Below, piece after piece: positions 38,914-46,444 of a stretch of DNA of 54,463 bases (position 1 is the stretch's first letter; each line of letters begins with the position of its first letter). Source of the stretch: Acinetobacter calcoaceticus (GTDB lineage Bacteria; Pseudomonadota; Gammaproteobacteria; Pseudomonadales; Moraxellaceae); contig NZ_SLVJ01000025.1 in the NCBI RefSeq assembly GCF_004345325.1, forward strand, positions 1 through 54,463. The letters are read 5' to 3'. A model generated the notes under the pieces. The model did not search any database. It was not told the DNA's origin and was given only the letters and a program-made list of their open reading frames with translations. The translations under genes were made by a program, and so were the position numbers.

Positions 38914-39005
38914 CACAACCAACCCAACACGTTATTAGAACTTTCTGAGCCGCTTGCCCAACCGCACAAGGCGACCAGACAGAGGGCGAGGATTTGTTTA
39001 GTCAT
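38913..39005 (-). CDS. 30-residue exported or membrane micro-protein
   Basis: MTKQILALCLVALCGWASGS..., a signal-peptide-like N-terminus with two cysteines, ending NNVLGWL. ATG 39005 has GGGGTG upstream and overlaps the stop of the 38998-39429 gene (ATGACTAA). Overlaps on both sides make it plausible. Confidence 0.4.
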   Translation of the reverse strand: MTKQILALCLVALCGWASGSESSNNVLGWL

Positions 39006-39429
39006 TTGCACCCCACTTCACTTCCATCGTTGCGAGTCGAGCAAGACTTTCCTTGACATGCTTTGCAATTGAGCGTCGAAACATGTTGTCTAAAACCTCA
39101 TTCCCAGTTGTTTGGGTTTGGGTACCATCCTCTGAACCTTCCACCACAACACTTTCAGCGTTATTTTGCGGGGTTTGGGTGCCACCTAAAGCTTGCTCTA
39201 AAAGCTCTATTTGACGCTCAACTTGCGAGCACTCAGACCACAAATCAAATTCACTTCGCAGTGATTTGACGAGTTTTGATATGTTTGCGGCTTGGTCTTC
39301 AAGCTCCTTGATACGTGCGTCTTTGCCATCAATCTCAGCCTGTCGGGCTTGAAAAATATACTCTGACTCAATTCTTGAAACATTTAAGTTGGCACAATTT
39401 TCTTCATACCACTTATCAAAATTCTTCAC
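38998..39429 (-). CDS. Hypothetical early phage protein
   Basis: 143 residues, coiled coil about 28-80 (ARIKELEDQAANISKLVKSLRSEFDLW), a Thr/Gln/Glu-rich linker (85-110), and a helical end (RRSIAKHVKESLARLATMEVKW). Start ATG overlaps the upstream gene's stop. Similar filler proteins are common in phage early operons; function unknown. Confidence 0.6.
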   Translation of the reverse strand: MKNFDKWYEENCANLNVSRIESEYIFQARQAEIDGKDARIKELEDQAANISKLVKSLRSEFDLWSECSQVERQIELLEQALGGTQTPQNNAESVVVEGSEDGTQTQTTGNEVLDNMFRRSIAKHVKESLARLATMEVKWGAND

Positions 39430-39854
39430 TTAGCCACCTCCGCAATCGCACTAGGCAAACCACAATCTATCGTCTCGGTATGGAACTTGTACCCAAGCTG
39501 ATCAATTGGACCGCGCTCAGGCAAGTCACCTTTCCGCACAAATTTCGACATCAAGCCTTCATGCGACATTACCTGACGGTCCATGTCATCAAACCACCAC
39601 AAAAACATGCCGCAGCAAATCGCATGAGCTAAATGATGCTCCCCAGTTTCCTGATCTTTCTGCTCTCCATTCCACCATGCGTCAATGTGACGATTCATTG
39701 CATCGTAATAGCGCGTTTTAGCGTCGGGAACGGTCTTCCAGTTGTCTGCTGCATACTTACGTGCGCCAAACTCTAAAACGCTAACTACGGCATTTAGAGC
39801 GCCTTTCGGTAGAAGTGAGAAGCGCGGTTTTGATTGGTCGTGTTTAATTGTCAT
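39426..39854 (-). CDS. dATP/dGTP diphosphohydrolase-like protein (DUF5664)
   Basis: 142 residues from ATG 39854 (GGAG upstream). KPRFSLLPKGALNAVVSVLEFGARKYAADNW, RYYDAMNRHIDAWWNGE and ETGEHHLAHAICCGMFLWW match the phage dATP/dGTP diphosphohydrolase N-terminal family (all-alpha NTP pyrophosphohydrolase-like, metal-binding Glu/His/Asp). Homologues in Z-genome phages remove dATP, but many phages with normal DNA carry this family. No PurZ-like gene is seen here, so a dNTP-pool or host-nucleotide role is more likely. Confidence 0.78.
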   Translation of the reverse strand: MTIKHDQSKPRFSLLPKGALNAVVSVLEFGARKYAADNWKTVPDAKTRYYDAMNRHIDAWWNGEQKDQETGEHHLAHAICCGMFLWWFDDMDRQVMSHEGLMSKFVRKGDLPERGPIDQLGYKFHTETIDCGLPSAIAEVAK

Positions 39855-40137
39855 TTTGCGGCTCCATTTCTTTGATTTGCTTCTCAAGTTCTTGGCAGTG
39901 CATATGTAGCTTTGCTTGATCTGTTGCAGCTTTGAGTAGATCGGCCATCAGCCTGTCGATTTTAGCTTGCATCTGATCAGCCTTGGATTTCTGCCCCGCC
40001 TTGTAAAATCTATAAAACTCGGGTCGATTCGCCTCTAATTCATCTAGTGCCCTACCAACCCTCTTACCTTCCCCAAAAGAAAACAGTGCTTGCGCTGTAT
40101 TGTTCTTTTCCTTATCTAGTATGTCTTCAAAACTCAT
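39844..40137 (-). CDS. Coiled-coil early phage protein
   Basis: 97 residues; FSFGEGKRVGRALDELEANRPEFY followed by a coiled coil with HMHCQELEKQIKEME. Overlaps both neighbours by about ten bases. No domain recognised. Confidence 0.55.
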   Translation of the reverse strand: MSFEDILDKEKNNTAQALFSFGEGKRVGRALDELEANRPEFYRFYKAGQKSKADQMQAKIDRLMADLLKAATDQAKLHMHCQELEKQIKEMEPQNDN

Positions 40138-40357
40138 ATCGCTTCTCCATTTGGCGTAGTTCTGTAAGAGTTGTTAGCGGCCAATCTTTAAGTCGAGGTA
40201 AGTCATTCCATGCCATTTGATAAAGTCCGTTGCGGTGAGTCACTACAAAACTTGGACTGTCTGCATTGTCCCAGAGTCCATACCCCAATCTCTCCAACTC
40301 CATCACAACCTCATCAAGTGGCTGCTCTGCGTTAATCTCGATCTTCATGTTTTTCAT
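40127..40357 (-). CDS. Hypothetical early phage protein
   Basis: 76 residues from ATG 40357, chosen because GAGG lies seven bases before it, while the ATG at 40363 is too close. Contains IEINAEQPLDEVVMELERLGYGLW and SFVVTHRNGLYQMAW, a small alpha/beta protein. Function unknown. Confidence 0.5.
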   Translation of the reverse strand: MKNMKIEINAEQPLDEVVMELERLGYGLWDNADSPSFVVTHRNGLYQMAWNDLPRLKDWPLTTLTELRQMEKRYEF

Positions 40358-40647
40358 TGGCATGCCTCGACGTCGGTGATTGCTTGCTCCAACCTGCGTG
40401 ATGAGCACTTTAAATACTCCCGAAAACAAGGTTCTTGGTGTTGATACTTAATAAACTTTGCGGCTGCCTCGTTTAATCCGCCAAGCCGCTCAACCAACTC
40501 GTGACTCTCAACGATGCGTTTAAGATTTTCTAAATCGTGATGCACATAAGAAAACAACCCTAGTTGACGATATGTGAAGCTTTCCGCCGCCAATATGCCT
40601 TTAGCCTCTTCCCATCCTGCAGCTCTAACAAACTCAATCGCGTTCAT
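40354..40647 (-). CDS. Hypothetical early phage protein
   Basis: 97 residues, helical (IEFVRAAGWEEAKGILAAESF; IVESHELVERLGGLNEAAAKFI). It has the same opening pattern (V/F..LGG/AGW..A..ILA) as its neighbour at 40634-40942, so the two may be distant relatives. Overlaps neighbours. Confidence 0.5.
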   Translation of the reverse strand: MNAIEFVRAAGWEEAKGILAAESFTYRQLGLFSYVHHDLENLKRIVESHELVERLGGLNEAAAKFIKYQHQEPCFREYLKCSSRRLEQAITDVEACQ

Positions 40648-40942
40648 AGATCACCCCACAATTTGGACTCACATCGATCATTTCTAAGATTTCTAAATCG
40701 TCTCTTCCTGAGAATTCAAACTCATCGATTGCAGTGCGGAGGTCGTCAAGGTTAATCAAACTACCAGTTGGTTTTTTACAGTCGTGCCACTGATTATTAA
40801 TTAGTGTTGTCCACTTCCCAGAAATCCATTCTTCAAAATAACGAGGGGCGAAATAATGAGTTGCGGTGCTTGGTGCACCACTCAAAAGCTCTCTAGCCTT
40901 GCCAATACCACCTAATTTTGTAATTACATCATGATTTTTCAT
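40634..40942 (-). CDS. Hypothetical early phage protein
   Basis: 102 residues, beginning MKNHDVITKLGGIGKARELL, then an aromatic patch (YFAPRYFEEWISGKWTTLI). Start overlaps the stop of 40939-41553 (ATGA). Function unknown. Confidence 0.5.
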   Translation of the reverse strand: MKNHDVITKLGGIGKARELLSGAPSTATHYFAPRYFEEWISGKWTTLINNQWHDCKKPTGSLINLDDLRTAIDEFEFSGRDDLEILEMIDVSPNCGVIYERD

Positions 40943-41553
40943 GCAGCTGCTCTCCCGAAATTACGTAGCTGTTGAACCAATACCCCGCGGTCCCTAGCGC
41001 TAATCATGTACTCGAATTCTTTAAGCATTTGAGCGCTCTTAAACTTCGCTTCTGCTTTGATAAAGACTTGTGATTTGATCAACTCCAAGCCTGTTAAATC
41101 CTCAGTTTCCCAGTTTGCAATCATTTCGGTTTGTAAGCCTTTCCAGCGAGTTTTAAGACCACCACCACGATTAACTTTAACCTCACAACCATTCATCAAA
41201 TCCGCATGGCTCATCTCTGGTAGCTCAACGCTAAAAGGTATTGTGTGGACCTTACCCAACTCGGCATCATAAAAATGACTATCAATCCCAATTTCCCAAT
41301 AAGTCGGGTCTTGCAGCTGCTGCATCTTCAAAGCAATGATTAGGTCTTGCTGTTGATATGTGTCGATAGTCACCCACTCAGGGCAATACTCATCTTCAGC
41401 AACGTTGTACCGCTCACGCCATTCATTGATCGCTTTATTGACCACTTCAATCTCAAACTCCATCTCAAACTCATAAGTCAGACCGAGTTTTGAGGCCATT
41501 TGACGTTGCATTTTTTGAGCAAGTGGCACATATTTTTTATTACGTTTTTTCAT
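40939..41553 (-). CDS. Hypothetical early phage protein
   Basis: 204 residues. Basic N-terminus (KKRNKKYVPLAQKMQRQMASKLG), a middle EMSHADLMNGCEVKVNRGGGLKTRW, and a C-terminal helix rich in charged residues. Tight overlaps on both sides. I cannot name the family. Confidence 0.55.
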   Translation of the reverse strand: MKKRNKKYVPLAQKMQRQMASKLGLTYEFEMEFEIEVVNKAINEWRERYNVAEDEYCPEWVTIDTYQQQDLIIALKMQQLQDPTYWEIGIDSHFYDAELGKVHTIPFSVELPEMSHADLMNGCEVKVNRGGGLKTRWKGLQTEMIANWETEDLTGLELIKSQVFIKAEAKFKSAQMLKEFEYMISARDRGVLVQQLRNFGRAAA

Positions 41554-41795
41554 GACTTCGCCCCAATAAACAATTGCTTCGTCTTATCAGTCGCCCGATA
41601 TTTATAAACACTGACTTTTTCCAAATAACCTGTCTTAACAAGATCAGTCATGCATGATCGAACAACCTGTATTTGAGCCTCAAAAACACGGTCAAATATA
41701 TCTTTCACAGTGAATGCGGTTGTTGCGTATGCGCTGTAAATTAAGATATCTAAGCGTCTCTCGAATTGTTCTGATGCCGTTGGTTTAGTCTTCAC
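41550..41795 (-). CDS. Winged-helix-like early phage protein
   Basis: 81 residues from GTG 41795 (GGAGG six bases upstream). FTVKDIFDRVFEAQIQVVRSCMTDLVKTGYLEKVSVYKYRAT has the spacing of a winged helix (helix, recognition helix, beta wing). Probable DNA-binding adaptor; target unknown. Confidence 0.5.
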   Translation of the reverse strand: MKTKPTASEQFERRLDILIYSAYATTAFTVKDIFDRVFEAQIQVVRSCMTDLVKTGYLEKVSVYKYRATDKTKQLFIGAKS

Positions 41796-42004
41796 ACCCC
41801 ACCTCCAAGCATTACCCGCCCTCTCAGCATCGCTCTCAACTCCGATCTACGTTCACTAATTGACTTCGCTTCGCTGCAATACTCACAACGACACTTGTGC
41901 TTGTTGTATGCATTCAGCGTCCCATGATTGAACTTATGTTCGTACTTCAAGCCCTCTAATTCTTCGCACCAATCAATGGTTTTTTGGTCTCGAATATTTC
42001 TCAC
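41792..42004 (-). CDS. Small zinc-finger-like phage protein
   Basis: 70 residues from GTG 42004, which has GGGAGA seven bases upstream and overlaps the preceding TGA. HGTLNAYNKHKCRCEYCSEAKSISERR is a Cys/His cluster (H-x12-C-x-C-x2-C) common to small phage proteins and probably binds zinc. Confidence 0.55.
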   Translation of the reverse strand: MRNIRDQKTIDWCEELEGLKYEHKFNHGTLNAYNKHKCRCEYCSEAKSISERRSELRAMLRGRVMLGGGV

Positions 42005-42225
42005 GATATTTCTCCCATGCGACACAAAAATATAATTTCCATTCCACCAAATGACGGGCGATTAAAAGTTTTTAGGCTCTTTTTGATTGCTGACTCAATG
42101 CTTGTTTTACTTGCTGTCTTGAATCCAACTGAGCTTTTTAAGATGCGTTGCGCCCCATCAAAGGCCTCGACTGTTGCAGTATATTTTTGGTTGTCTACTG
42201 CTATTACTCTGACTTGTATACTCAT
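42001..42225 (-). CDS. Hypothetical early phage protein
   Basis: 74 residues from ATG 42225 (AGGAGCG six bases upstream, ATGA overlap with the helicase stop). Beta-rich start (MSIQVRVIAVDNQKYTATV) and basic end. Function unknown. Confidence 0.5.
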   Translation of the reverse strand: MSIQVRVIAVDNQKYTATVEAFDGAQRILKSSVGFKTASKTSIESAIKKSLKTFNRPSFGGMEIIFLCRMGEIS

Positions 42226-43547
42226 GCCGACGCTCCTGTGGTTTCTGTCACACCCATAAATCTGCAAATATCCAATCGATCCATGACCACAACTTTCCCC
42301 TTTTTGCCATGGCGGTTTTTCCCAACAATCATCTCTGTAAGCCCAGATGGTCCGTCATTTTCTTTACTTGGTACTGGATGAACCAAGATAATCTGATCTG
42401 CATCTTGCTCAATCTGACCTGACTCTTTTAAGTTGTGAATGCGTGGCGGCTTGTCTGTGCCTTCAGACTCACGATTGAGCTGTGCAAGTACAATCACAGG
42501 ACACTCAAACTCTTTTGCTAATGCCTTGAGCTTGCGACTGATTGAAGCCACTTCTTGGGTGCGGTCTCTAATGCTTGGATCACGAATGAGCCCAATGTAA
42601 TCAATAACAATGCACCCTAATTTCTTATATCGACGCTTAGCTTTTCGGGCATAAGAACGAACTTCAGAAATCGTAGGTTGCTGCTTGTCTTCGATATGAA
42701 TTTTCAATTTCTTATACTTGTGTGTGGTTTCAGCAAAGTTTTTGAAATCCTCACCATAAAGCTCAGCATTGTGAATATTGTTGTACGGAATCTCTCCCAG
42801 AGCGCTCACACAGCGATTTGTTAACGTATCCTTATCCATTTCAGCAGATATGAACAAAACAGCCTCATTGAAGCGGAAAGCGGTCTGTATCGTTAACATT
42901 TGAGCTAGTGTTGATTTACCTGATCCTGGTCTTCCTGCAATTACACACAGATGGCCTTTTTTAATCGTCCCAATAAGCCGATCAAGGTGGGTTAGATTAA
43001 ATTGAACCCCAACAAACTCCTTTTTCTGAGCCGCATCAGCCTTAGCAACGACGAGTTCTGTCGCACTTTTAAGGGCTTCTTCAAAAGTAAAACTGGTTTT
43101 GACTTGCTCACCAGACTCATCAGCATTGCTAAACAAGCTTTCTGCATCAGTAAAAACGTCTTGAACAGTGAGATCGTTAGCAAGCGCAATGATCGACTGA
43201 CCGACTTGAAGTAGCTCACGATGCTTCTTGAATCTGTTTAACTCAGCCACATACGGCTCAAGGTTGTAAAAGCTTGTTGGCGCATCGGAAAGCATACGAA
43301 TTAAGTATTCAGATCCGCCAGACAACTCCAATTTCTTTTCTTGGGTAAGGCGCTGTTCAACAAGAACAATGTCGTATGGCTTGGATTCATTCGCCAAGTC
43401 GGTGATTGTTTTAAAAATAGTTTGATGGCGTTCAGAGTGAAAGCACTTTGCATCAAGATCACTGTTCACTTGCTCAAGTGAGTTTTGAACTGTCATCAGA
43501 GAAACTAAAACGCTCTGTTCAATTGCGATATTGAATAGATCAGCCAT
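42222..43547 (-). CDS. dnaB: Replicative DNA helicase, DnaB-like
   Basis: 441 residues. N-terminal DnaB helical domain (about 1-105), linker, and RecA-like motor with Walker A GRPGSGKST (205-213), Walker B region LGCIVIDYIGLI (about 308-319) and QLNRESEGTDKPPRIHNLKESGQIEQDAD (motif H3/H4). It would be loaded at the phage origin by the initiator encoded just upstream and take the place of host DnaB. Confidence 0.93.
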   Translation of the reverse strand: MADLFNIAIEQSVLVSLMTVQNSLEQVNSDLDAKCFHSERHQTIFKTITDLANESKPYDIVLVEQRLTQEKKLELSGGSEYLIRMLSDAPTSFYNLEPYVAELNRFKKHRELLQVGQSIIALANDLTVQDVFTDAESLFSNADESGEQVKTSFTFEEALKSATELVVAKADAAQKKEFVGVQFNLTHLDRLIGTIKKGHLCVIAGRPGSGKSTLAQMLTIQTAFRFNEAVLFISAEMDKDTLTNRCVSALGEIPYNNIHNAELYGEDFKNFAETTHKYKKLKIHIEDKQQPTISEVRSYARKAKRRYKKLGCIVIDYIGLIRDPSIRDRTQEVASISRKLKALAKEFECPVIVLAQLNRESEGTDKPPRIHNLKESGQIEQDADQIILVHPVPSKENDGPSGLTEMIVGKNRHGKKGKVVVMDRLDICRFMGVTETTGASA

Positions 43548-44383
43548 TACCAGTCCCCTTTGTCAGCAGTGAAGTTTTGAGGGGAGTAAGCTTGCTGAGC
43601 TGCTGGATTCTTCAACGTCTTAATAGCAGCTTGAATTGATTCATCATTCCAACATTCTTGATTCAACCAAGTTGCTGGATTTTTCTTAAAACGATTTTGT
43701 TGATCACAGACCTTAACGTTTGCTTGGTATGCAACGATCAAATCTTCAAGTGAAACCTTCTTGATTGCTTTCTTGAATGCAGCTTCTGCGGACTTTTTGC
43801 CATCCTTGTTTGGTACAACTTTCCAGAATTCAGAGAACATTAATTCATAATTTGGAGTCTTTGCTTTTTTCAAAACAAATGCAAAAACTGCGTTAATTAT
43901 TCTGAAGTATTCTTCTGTAGTATTCTTCTGTAAACATTCCGCCATTATGACGGGATCGAATCCGCCATTTTGGCGGTATGGAGTCCGCCATTTTGGCGCT
44001 ATCGAATCCGCCATTTTGGCGGTATCTGGTACATCTGCGTTTGAGCTGTATTTATTACCTACATTTGCCAACTCTGCATAGTTAATGGTGAAGTAATTTG
44101 TCTTCTTCCACTTGTTTGTATTGAGCTGTGCAACCGTGATTAATTTACGCTTTTTGAGATCAGAAATGATTCGCTCTAAGGTGCGCTTTTTAATAGTCCC
44201 TCGAACCATCTCTATGCATTGATCTAGATTATTGAAAACCCATTTCTTGCCATCATGCTCATGTTGAGACACGCCAAGCCAGAAATGCAATTGCTGCAGG
44301 AATACAGCCGTCTCCGTTCCAAGCTCAATAGCCAGAGTTGGGGAAAACATTAAGGGGTGCTCATTGATAAGTAAATTACTCAC
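43547..44383 (-). CDS. Replication initiator, lambda O-like
   Basis: 278 residues from GTG 44383 (VSNLLINEHPL), a family-typical start overlapping the preceding gene by eight bases; longer ATG starts would cut across that gene. A winged-helix DnaD/O-type N-terminal domain (LAIELGTETAVFLQQLHFWLG, RTLERIISDLKKRKLI) binds DNA. Residues about 120-150 are encoded by the 23-bp repeats. The C-terminal helical domain (FSEFWKVVPNKDGKKSAEAAFKKAIK, NPATWLNQECW) should bind helicase. Confidence 0.85.
   Translation of the reverse strand: MSNLLINEHPLMFSPTLAIELGTETAVFLQQLHFWLGVSQHEHDGKKWVFNNLDQCIEMVRGTIKKRTLERIISDLKKRKLITVAQLNTNKWKKTNYFTINYAELANVGNKYSSNADVPDTAKMADSIAPKWRTPYRQNGGFDPVIMAECLQKNTTEEYFRIINAVFAFVLKKAKTPNYELMFSEFWKVVPNKDGKKSAEAAFKKAIKKVSLEDLIVAYQANVKVCDQQNRFKKNPATWLNQECWNDESIQAAIKTLKNPAAQQAYSPQNFTADKGDW
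43938..44021. repeat. Four palindromes at exact 23-bp spacing: candidate replication origin
   Basis: CCGCCATTTTGGCGG occurs at 43961-43975 and 44007-44021, with one changed base at 43984-43998 and three at 43938-43952. The step is 23 bp each time. Because 23 is not a multiple of three, the copies are read in different frames (KMAD, PKWR, RQNGG, IMAE), so selection seems to act on DNA. Position inside the initiator gene matches lambda ori. Confidence 0.8.
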
Positions 44384-44561
44384 ATCCACCCCCAAACTGC
44401 TCATCAAATTGCTTGAGCAGAGTCGCGAACGCCGATAAATCAACTTTGACTGATTTGACATAAGCCCTACACATTGAGCATTTATTTGAATCAACACACT
44501 CGGGGCTGTGGTACTTATTTGCCGCAACAATGTGTTGTGTTATATTTGCATTCGCATTCAT
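44376..44561 (-). CDS. Small cysteine-containing early phage protein
   Basis: 61 residues, AGGAGA seven bases before ATG 44561. Cysteine pattern HSPECVDSNKCSMCRAYV may bind zinc. It overlaps the initiator start. First gene after cro in the leftward early operon. Function unknown. Confidence 0.55.
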   Translation of the reverse strand: MNANANITQHIVAANKYHSPECVDSNKCSMCRAYVKSVKVDLSAFATLLKQFDEQFGGGCE

Positions 44562-44585
44562 TCGATTTGTCTCCTATGAATGTGT

Positions 44586-44617
44586 AAAAAGCCCTAGCTC
44601 TGAACAGCTGGGGCTTT
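44586..44617 (-). terminator. Terminator overlapping the end of cro
   Basis: AAAGCCC...AGCT pairs with AGCTGGGGCTTT in a 12-bp stem with one mismatch, followed by five T on the minus strand. It resembles a tR1-type site that limits early transcription past cro. Confidence 0.78.
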
Positions 44618-44797
44618 TTCTTGCTTCCACGAAAAGTAAAAACCACGAATAGCATCACCTTTAGCCATACTTGGGTTTTTAATTTTCCCGTTTTTAAACT
44701 TACTAATACTTCCTTGATCGACTCCAGTTAGTCTTTCAAGTTCTTGTTGAGTGAACGTACCAAGTAGCTCATCAATCATTTGCTGAAGTTTATTCAT
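44594..44797 (-). CDS. Cro-like repressor
   Basis: 67 residues with an HTH (FTQQELERLTGVDQGSISKFKNGKIKNPS), divergent from the CI-like gene and separated from it by operator sequence. Expected to compete for the ATTCA-N4-TGAAT sites and drive the lytic programme. No clear Shine-Dalgarno precedes ATG 44797, so it may be translated from a short leader. Confidence 0.82.
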   Translation of the reverse strand: MNKLQQMIDELLGTFTQQELERLTGVDQGSISKFKNGKIKNPSMAKGDAIRGFYFSWKQEKAPAVQS

Positions 44798-44831
44798 TGA
44801 AATTAAGCCAATTGAGATTATGACTATTTTT

Positions 44832-44898
44832 ATTCATTATTGAATTATTGTCAATCACATTTGACTAACAATTGAATTGGTATTATTCTAATTTGAAT
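44832..44898. promoter_or_regulatory. Operator-promoter region between cro and the CI-like repressor
   Basis: ATTCATTATTGAAT (44832-44845) and ATTCTAATTTGAAT (44885-44898) fit ATTCA-N4-TGAAT; a weaker half-site (TTGAAT, 44872-44877) lies between. Plus-strand promoter TTGACT (44861-44866), 17 bases, TATTCT (44884-44889) drives the repressor; minus-strand TTGACA (44849-44854) with an A/T-rich -10 faces cro. Operators overlap both. Confidence 0.68.
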
Positions 44899-44939
44899 AA
44901 AATAATGGGGGATACCTAGTGTTTTTCGGAATTGCTCAA

Positions 44940-45656
44940 ATGTCGATCCAAAAGAATTTAAAGTTTTTGCTTTCGCAGCGTCACTTAAATGCGAATTCTC
45001 TTAGCGAGGCCAGCGAAGGCATTCTTGCTCAGCCAACCACGCGTCGAATTTTGAATGGGCAAAGCGAACACATCAGGGATAACACATTAGAAAAGTATGC
45101 AAAGTTTTTTGAGGTCGAACTTAGAGACCTACGGTTCGGGGATTTAGAGAAGGGTGCAACCATCTCACCACGGATAACCACTAGCCTGCAAAGCTTTGAT
45201 TTGTGGGATGATGAGACGCCACTAGATGGTGATGATGTTGAGTTACCCTACTTTAAGGAGGTGTTGTTTGCCGCTGGCTCAGGAGCTACGCATGTTATAG
45301 AGGAAATGGGCCGTAAATTGAGGTTTAGTAAGCGAACACTAAAGAATGCTGGTGTTGAGCCAGAGTTTGCTGCATGCGCTACAAATAGTGGTAAGAGCAT
45401 GGAGAATACAATCTCTGACGGGGCGACGCTTGGTATTGATAAGAGTAAGCAGGTAATTAAAGACGGGAAAATTTACGCATTTGATCACGGTGGGATGCTG
45501 AGAGTTAAGAGGCTTTACAGGCTGCCTTTTGGGTCTGTGAAGTTGGTGAGTGACAATAAGGAGTATGAGGAAGAGGTATTAACAGCAGAGCAATGGGCGG
45601 CAGACGCAAGATTGTTGGGCTGGGTATTTTGGTGGTCTACGGTTGATAAGTGGTAA
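44940..45656 (+). CDS. CI-like repressor with S24 (LexA-type) autoprotease domain
   Basis: 238 residues from ATG 44940 (GGAAT seven bases upstream); a GTG at 44919 with GGGGGA upstream is an alternative. N-terminal HTH (about 1-60: LKFLLSQRHLNANSLSEASEG), then linker and S24 protease: cleavage site Ala-112/Gly-113 (FAAGSGATH), nucleophile Ser-153 (NSGKSMENTI) and general base Lys-190 (GMLRVKRLY). RecA-stimulated self-cleavage would induce the prophage. All residues for induction are present. Confidence 0.92.
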   Translation: MSIQKNLKFLLSQRHLNANSLSEASEGILAQPTTRRILNGQSEHIRDNTLEKYAKFFEVELRDLRFGDLEKGATISPRITTSLQSFDLWDDETPLDGDDVELPYFKEVLFAAGSGATHVIEEMGRKLRFSKRTLKNAGVEPEFAACATNSGKSMENTISDGATLGIDKSKQVIKDGKIYAFDHGGMLRVKRLYRLPFGSVKLVSDNKEYEEEVLTAEQWAADARLLGWVFWWSTVDKW

Positions 45657-45670
45657 AACCAGTAATTCAA

Positions 45671-45697
45671 AAAGGTCGCTAAATGCGGCCTTTTTTA
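45671..45697 (+). terminator. Terminator of the repressor gene
   Basis: AAGGTCGC/GCGGCCTT stem with a TAAAT loop and six T, 15 bases after the repressor stop. Confidence 0.8.
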
Positions 45698-45746
45698 TTC
45701 ACTATAGAATTTTATTAATCAAATAAAACAAAAAATAGTTAAAATA

Positions 45747-45798
45747 ATTCACATATGAATAATTATATATTGACTAATTTAATTCAATATTGAATAAT
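45747..45798 (+). promoter_or_regulatory. pL-like promoter with two operators
   Basis: TTGACT (45770-45775), 17 bases, AATAAT (45793-45798). ATTCACATATGAAT (45747-45760) and the perfect palindrome ATTCAATATTGAAT (45782-45795) share the consensus seen beside cro, the second overlapping the -10 box. It controls the rightward operon to the Xis-like gene. Confidence 0.72.
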
Positions 45799-45817
45799 CA
45801 TCTCACCAAATACGAAA

Positions 45818-45847
45818 AAGCCCACCGTCGTCGAAACCTGTGGGCTT
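45818..45847 (+). other. Leader hairpin of the rightward early operon
   Basis: AAGCCCAC (45818-45825) pairs with GTGGGCTT (45840-45847) in the untranslated leader. There is no T-run, so it could be an attenuator, RNA stabiliser or antitermination (nut/put-like) element. Confidence 0.45.
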
Positions 45848-45868
45848 ACTCAAAAGAGTGAGGAAATT

Positions 45869-46132
45869 ATGAAACACATCAACTCAAATAGCAACTGCGG
45901 TACGTTCGGCGTTAAACGCCCTGCTACCACTCCGCTTTACTTTGCTGTACCAACTCCCAACCAAATCAAATTGGAAGCAGCTAAAGATCGATTGGACCGA
46001 GTTAAGACATTCGCCAGCAATGCAGCTGCAATCGTTTTACTAACAATAACTTTGGGTGGGTCTCTATTCACTCTGACTAGCTGCTCTGAAAGCGGAAATC
46101 ATAGTGCTGTGGCGAAGGAGATTGTGGAATGA
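45869..46132 (+). CDS. Early phage protein with lipoprotein-like membrane segment
   Basis: 87 residues, GAGGAAA before the ATG. A membrane segment (AAAIVLLTITLGGSLFTLTSC) lies at about 52-72; the LTSC end resembles a lipobox, but the segment is far from the N-terminus. First gene of the rightward early operon. Function unknown. Confidence 0.55.
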   Translation: MKHINSNSNCGTFGVKRPATTPLYFAVPTPNQIKLEAAKDRLDRVKTFASNAAAIVLLTITLGGSLFTLTSCSESGNHSAVAKEIVE

Positions 46133-46434
46133 GAACATCTCCAAACTTAAGACTCTGCGAAATTGAAGTTGCGCGACTTAAATCAAGGGTTGCAAGAGCC
46201 ATCAAACCACTTAAAAAACTCTGTGTGAATAACGGCATTGAGGTGCTTGAGCTCAACGAATCGGTTTGGGTTCACAAGATTGAAAACAATGAAATCGTGT
46301 TCAGTAAATCTATCAAGTTTAATGCTGACAATTATCAAGACTGCTTACAGATTTATGTGATGAATCAACAACTTGAAAAGATTGAAGTTATTAAGAATTA
46401 CATTGAGTTAAACACTTTGCAGTGTGCAGCTTAG
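46129..46434 (+). CDS. Hypothetical early phage protein
   Basis: 101 residues, helical and basic at the start (EVARLKSRVARAIKPLKKLC), mixed afterwards. Starts within the preceding stop (ATGA). No family recognised. Confidence 0.5.
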   Translation: MRTSPNLRLCEIEVARLKSRVARAIKPLKKLCVNNGIEVLELNESVWVHKIENNEIVFSKSIKFNADNYQDCLQIYVMNQQLEKIEVIKNYIELNTLQCAA

Positions 46435-46444
46435 GAGAAATATC

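Noticed and set aside
39426..39854. Diaminopurine (Z) genome pathway
   Set aside because: Only the diphosphohydrolase-like gene is present; no PurZ, DatZ-like HD enzyme or DpoZ is visible.
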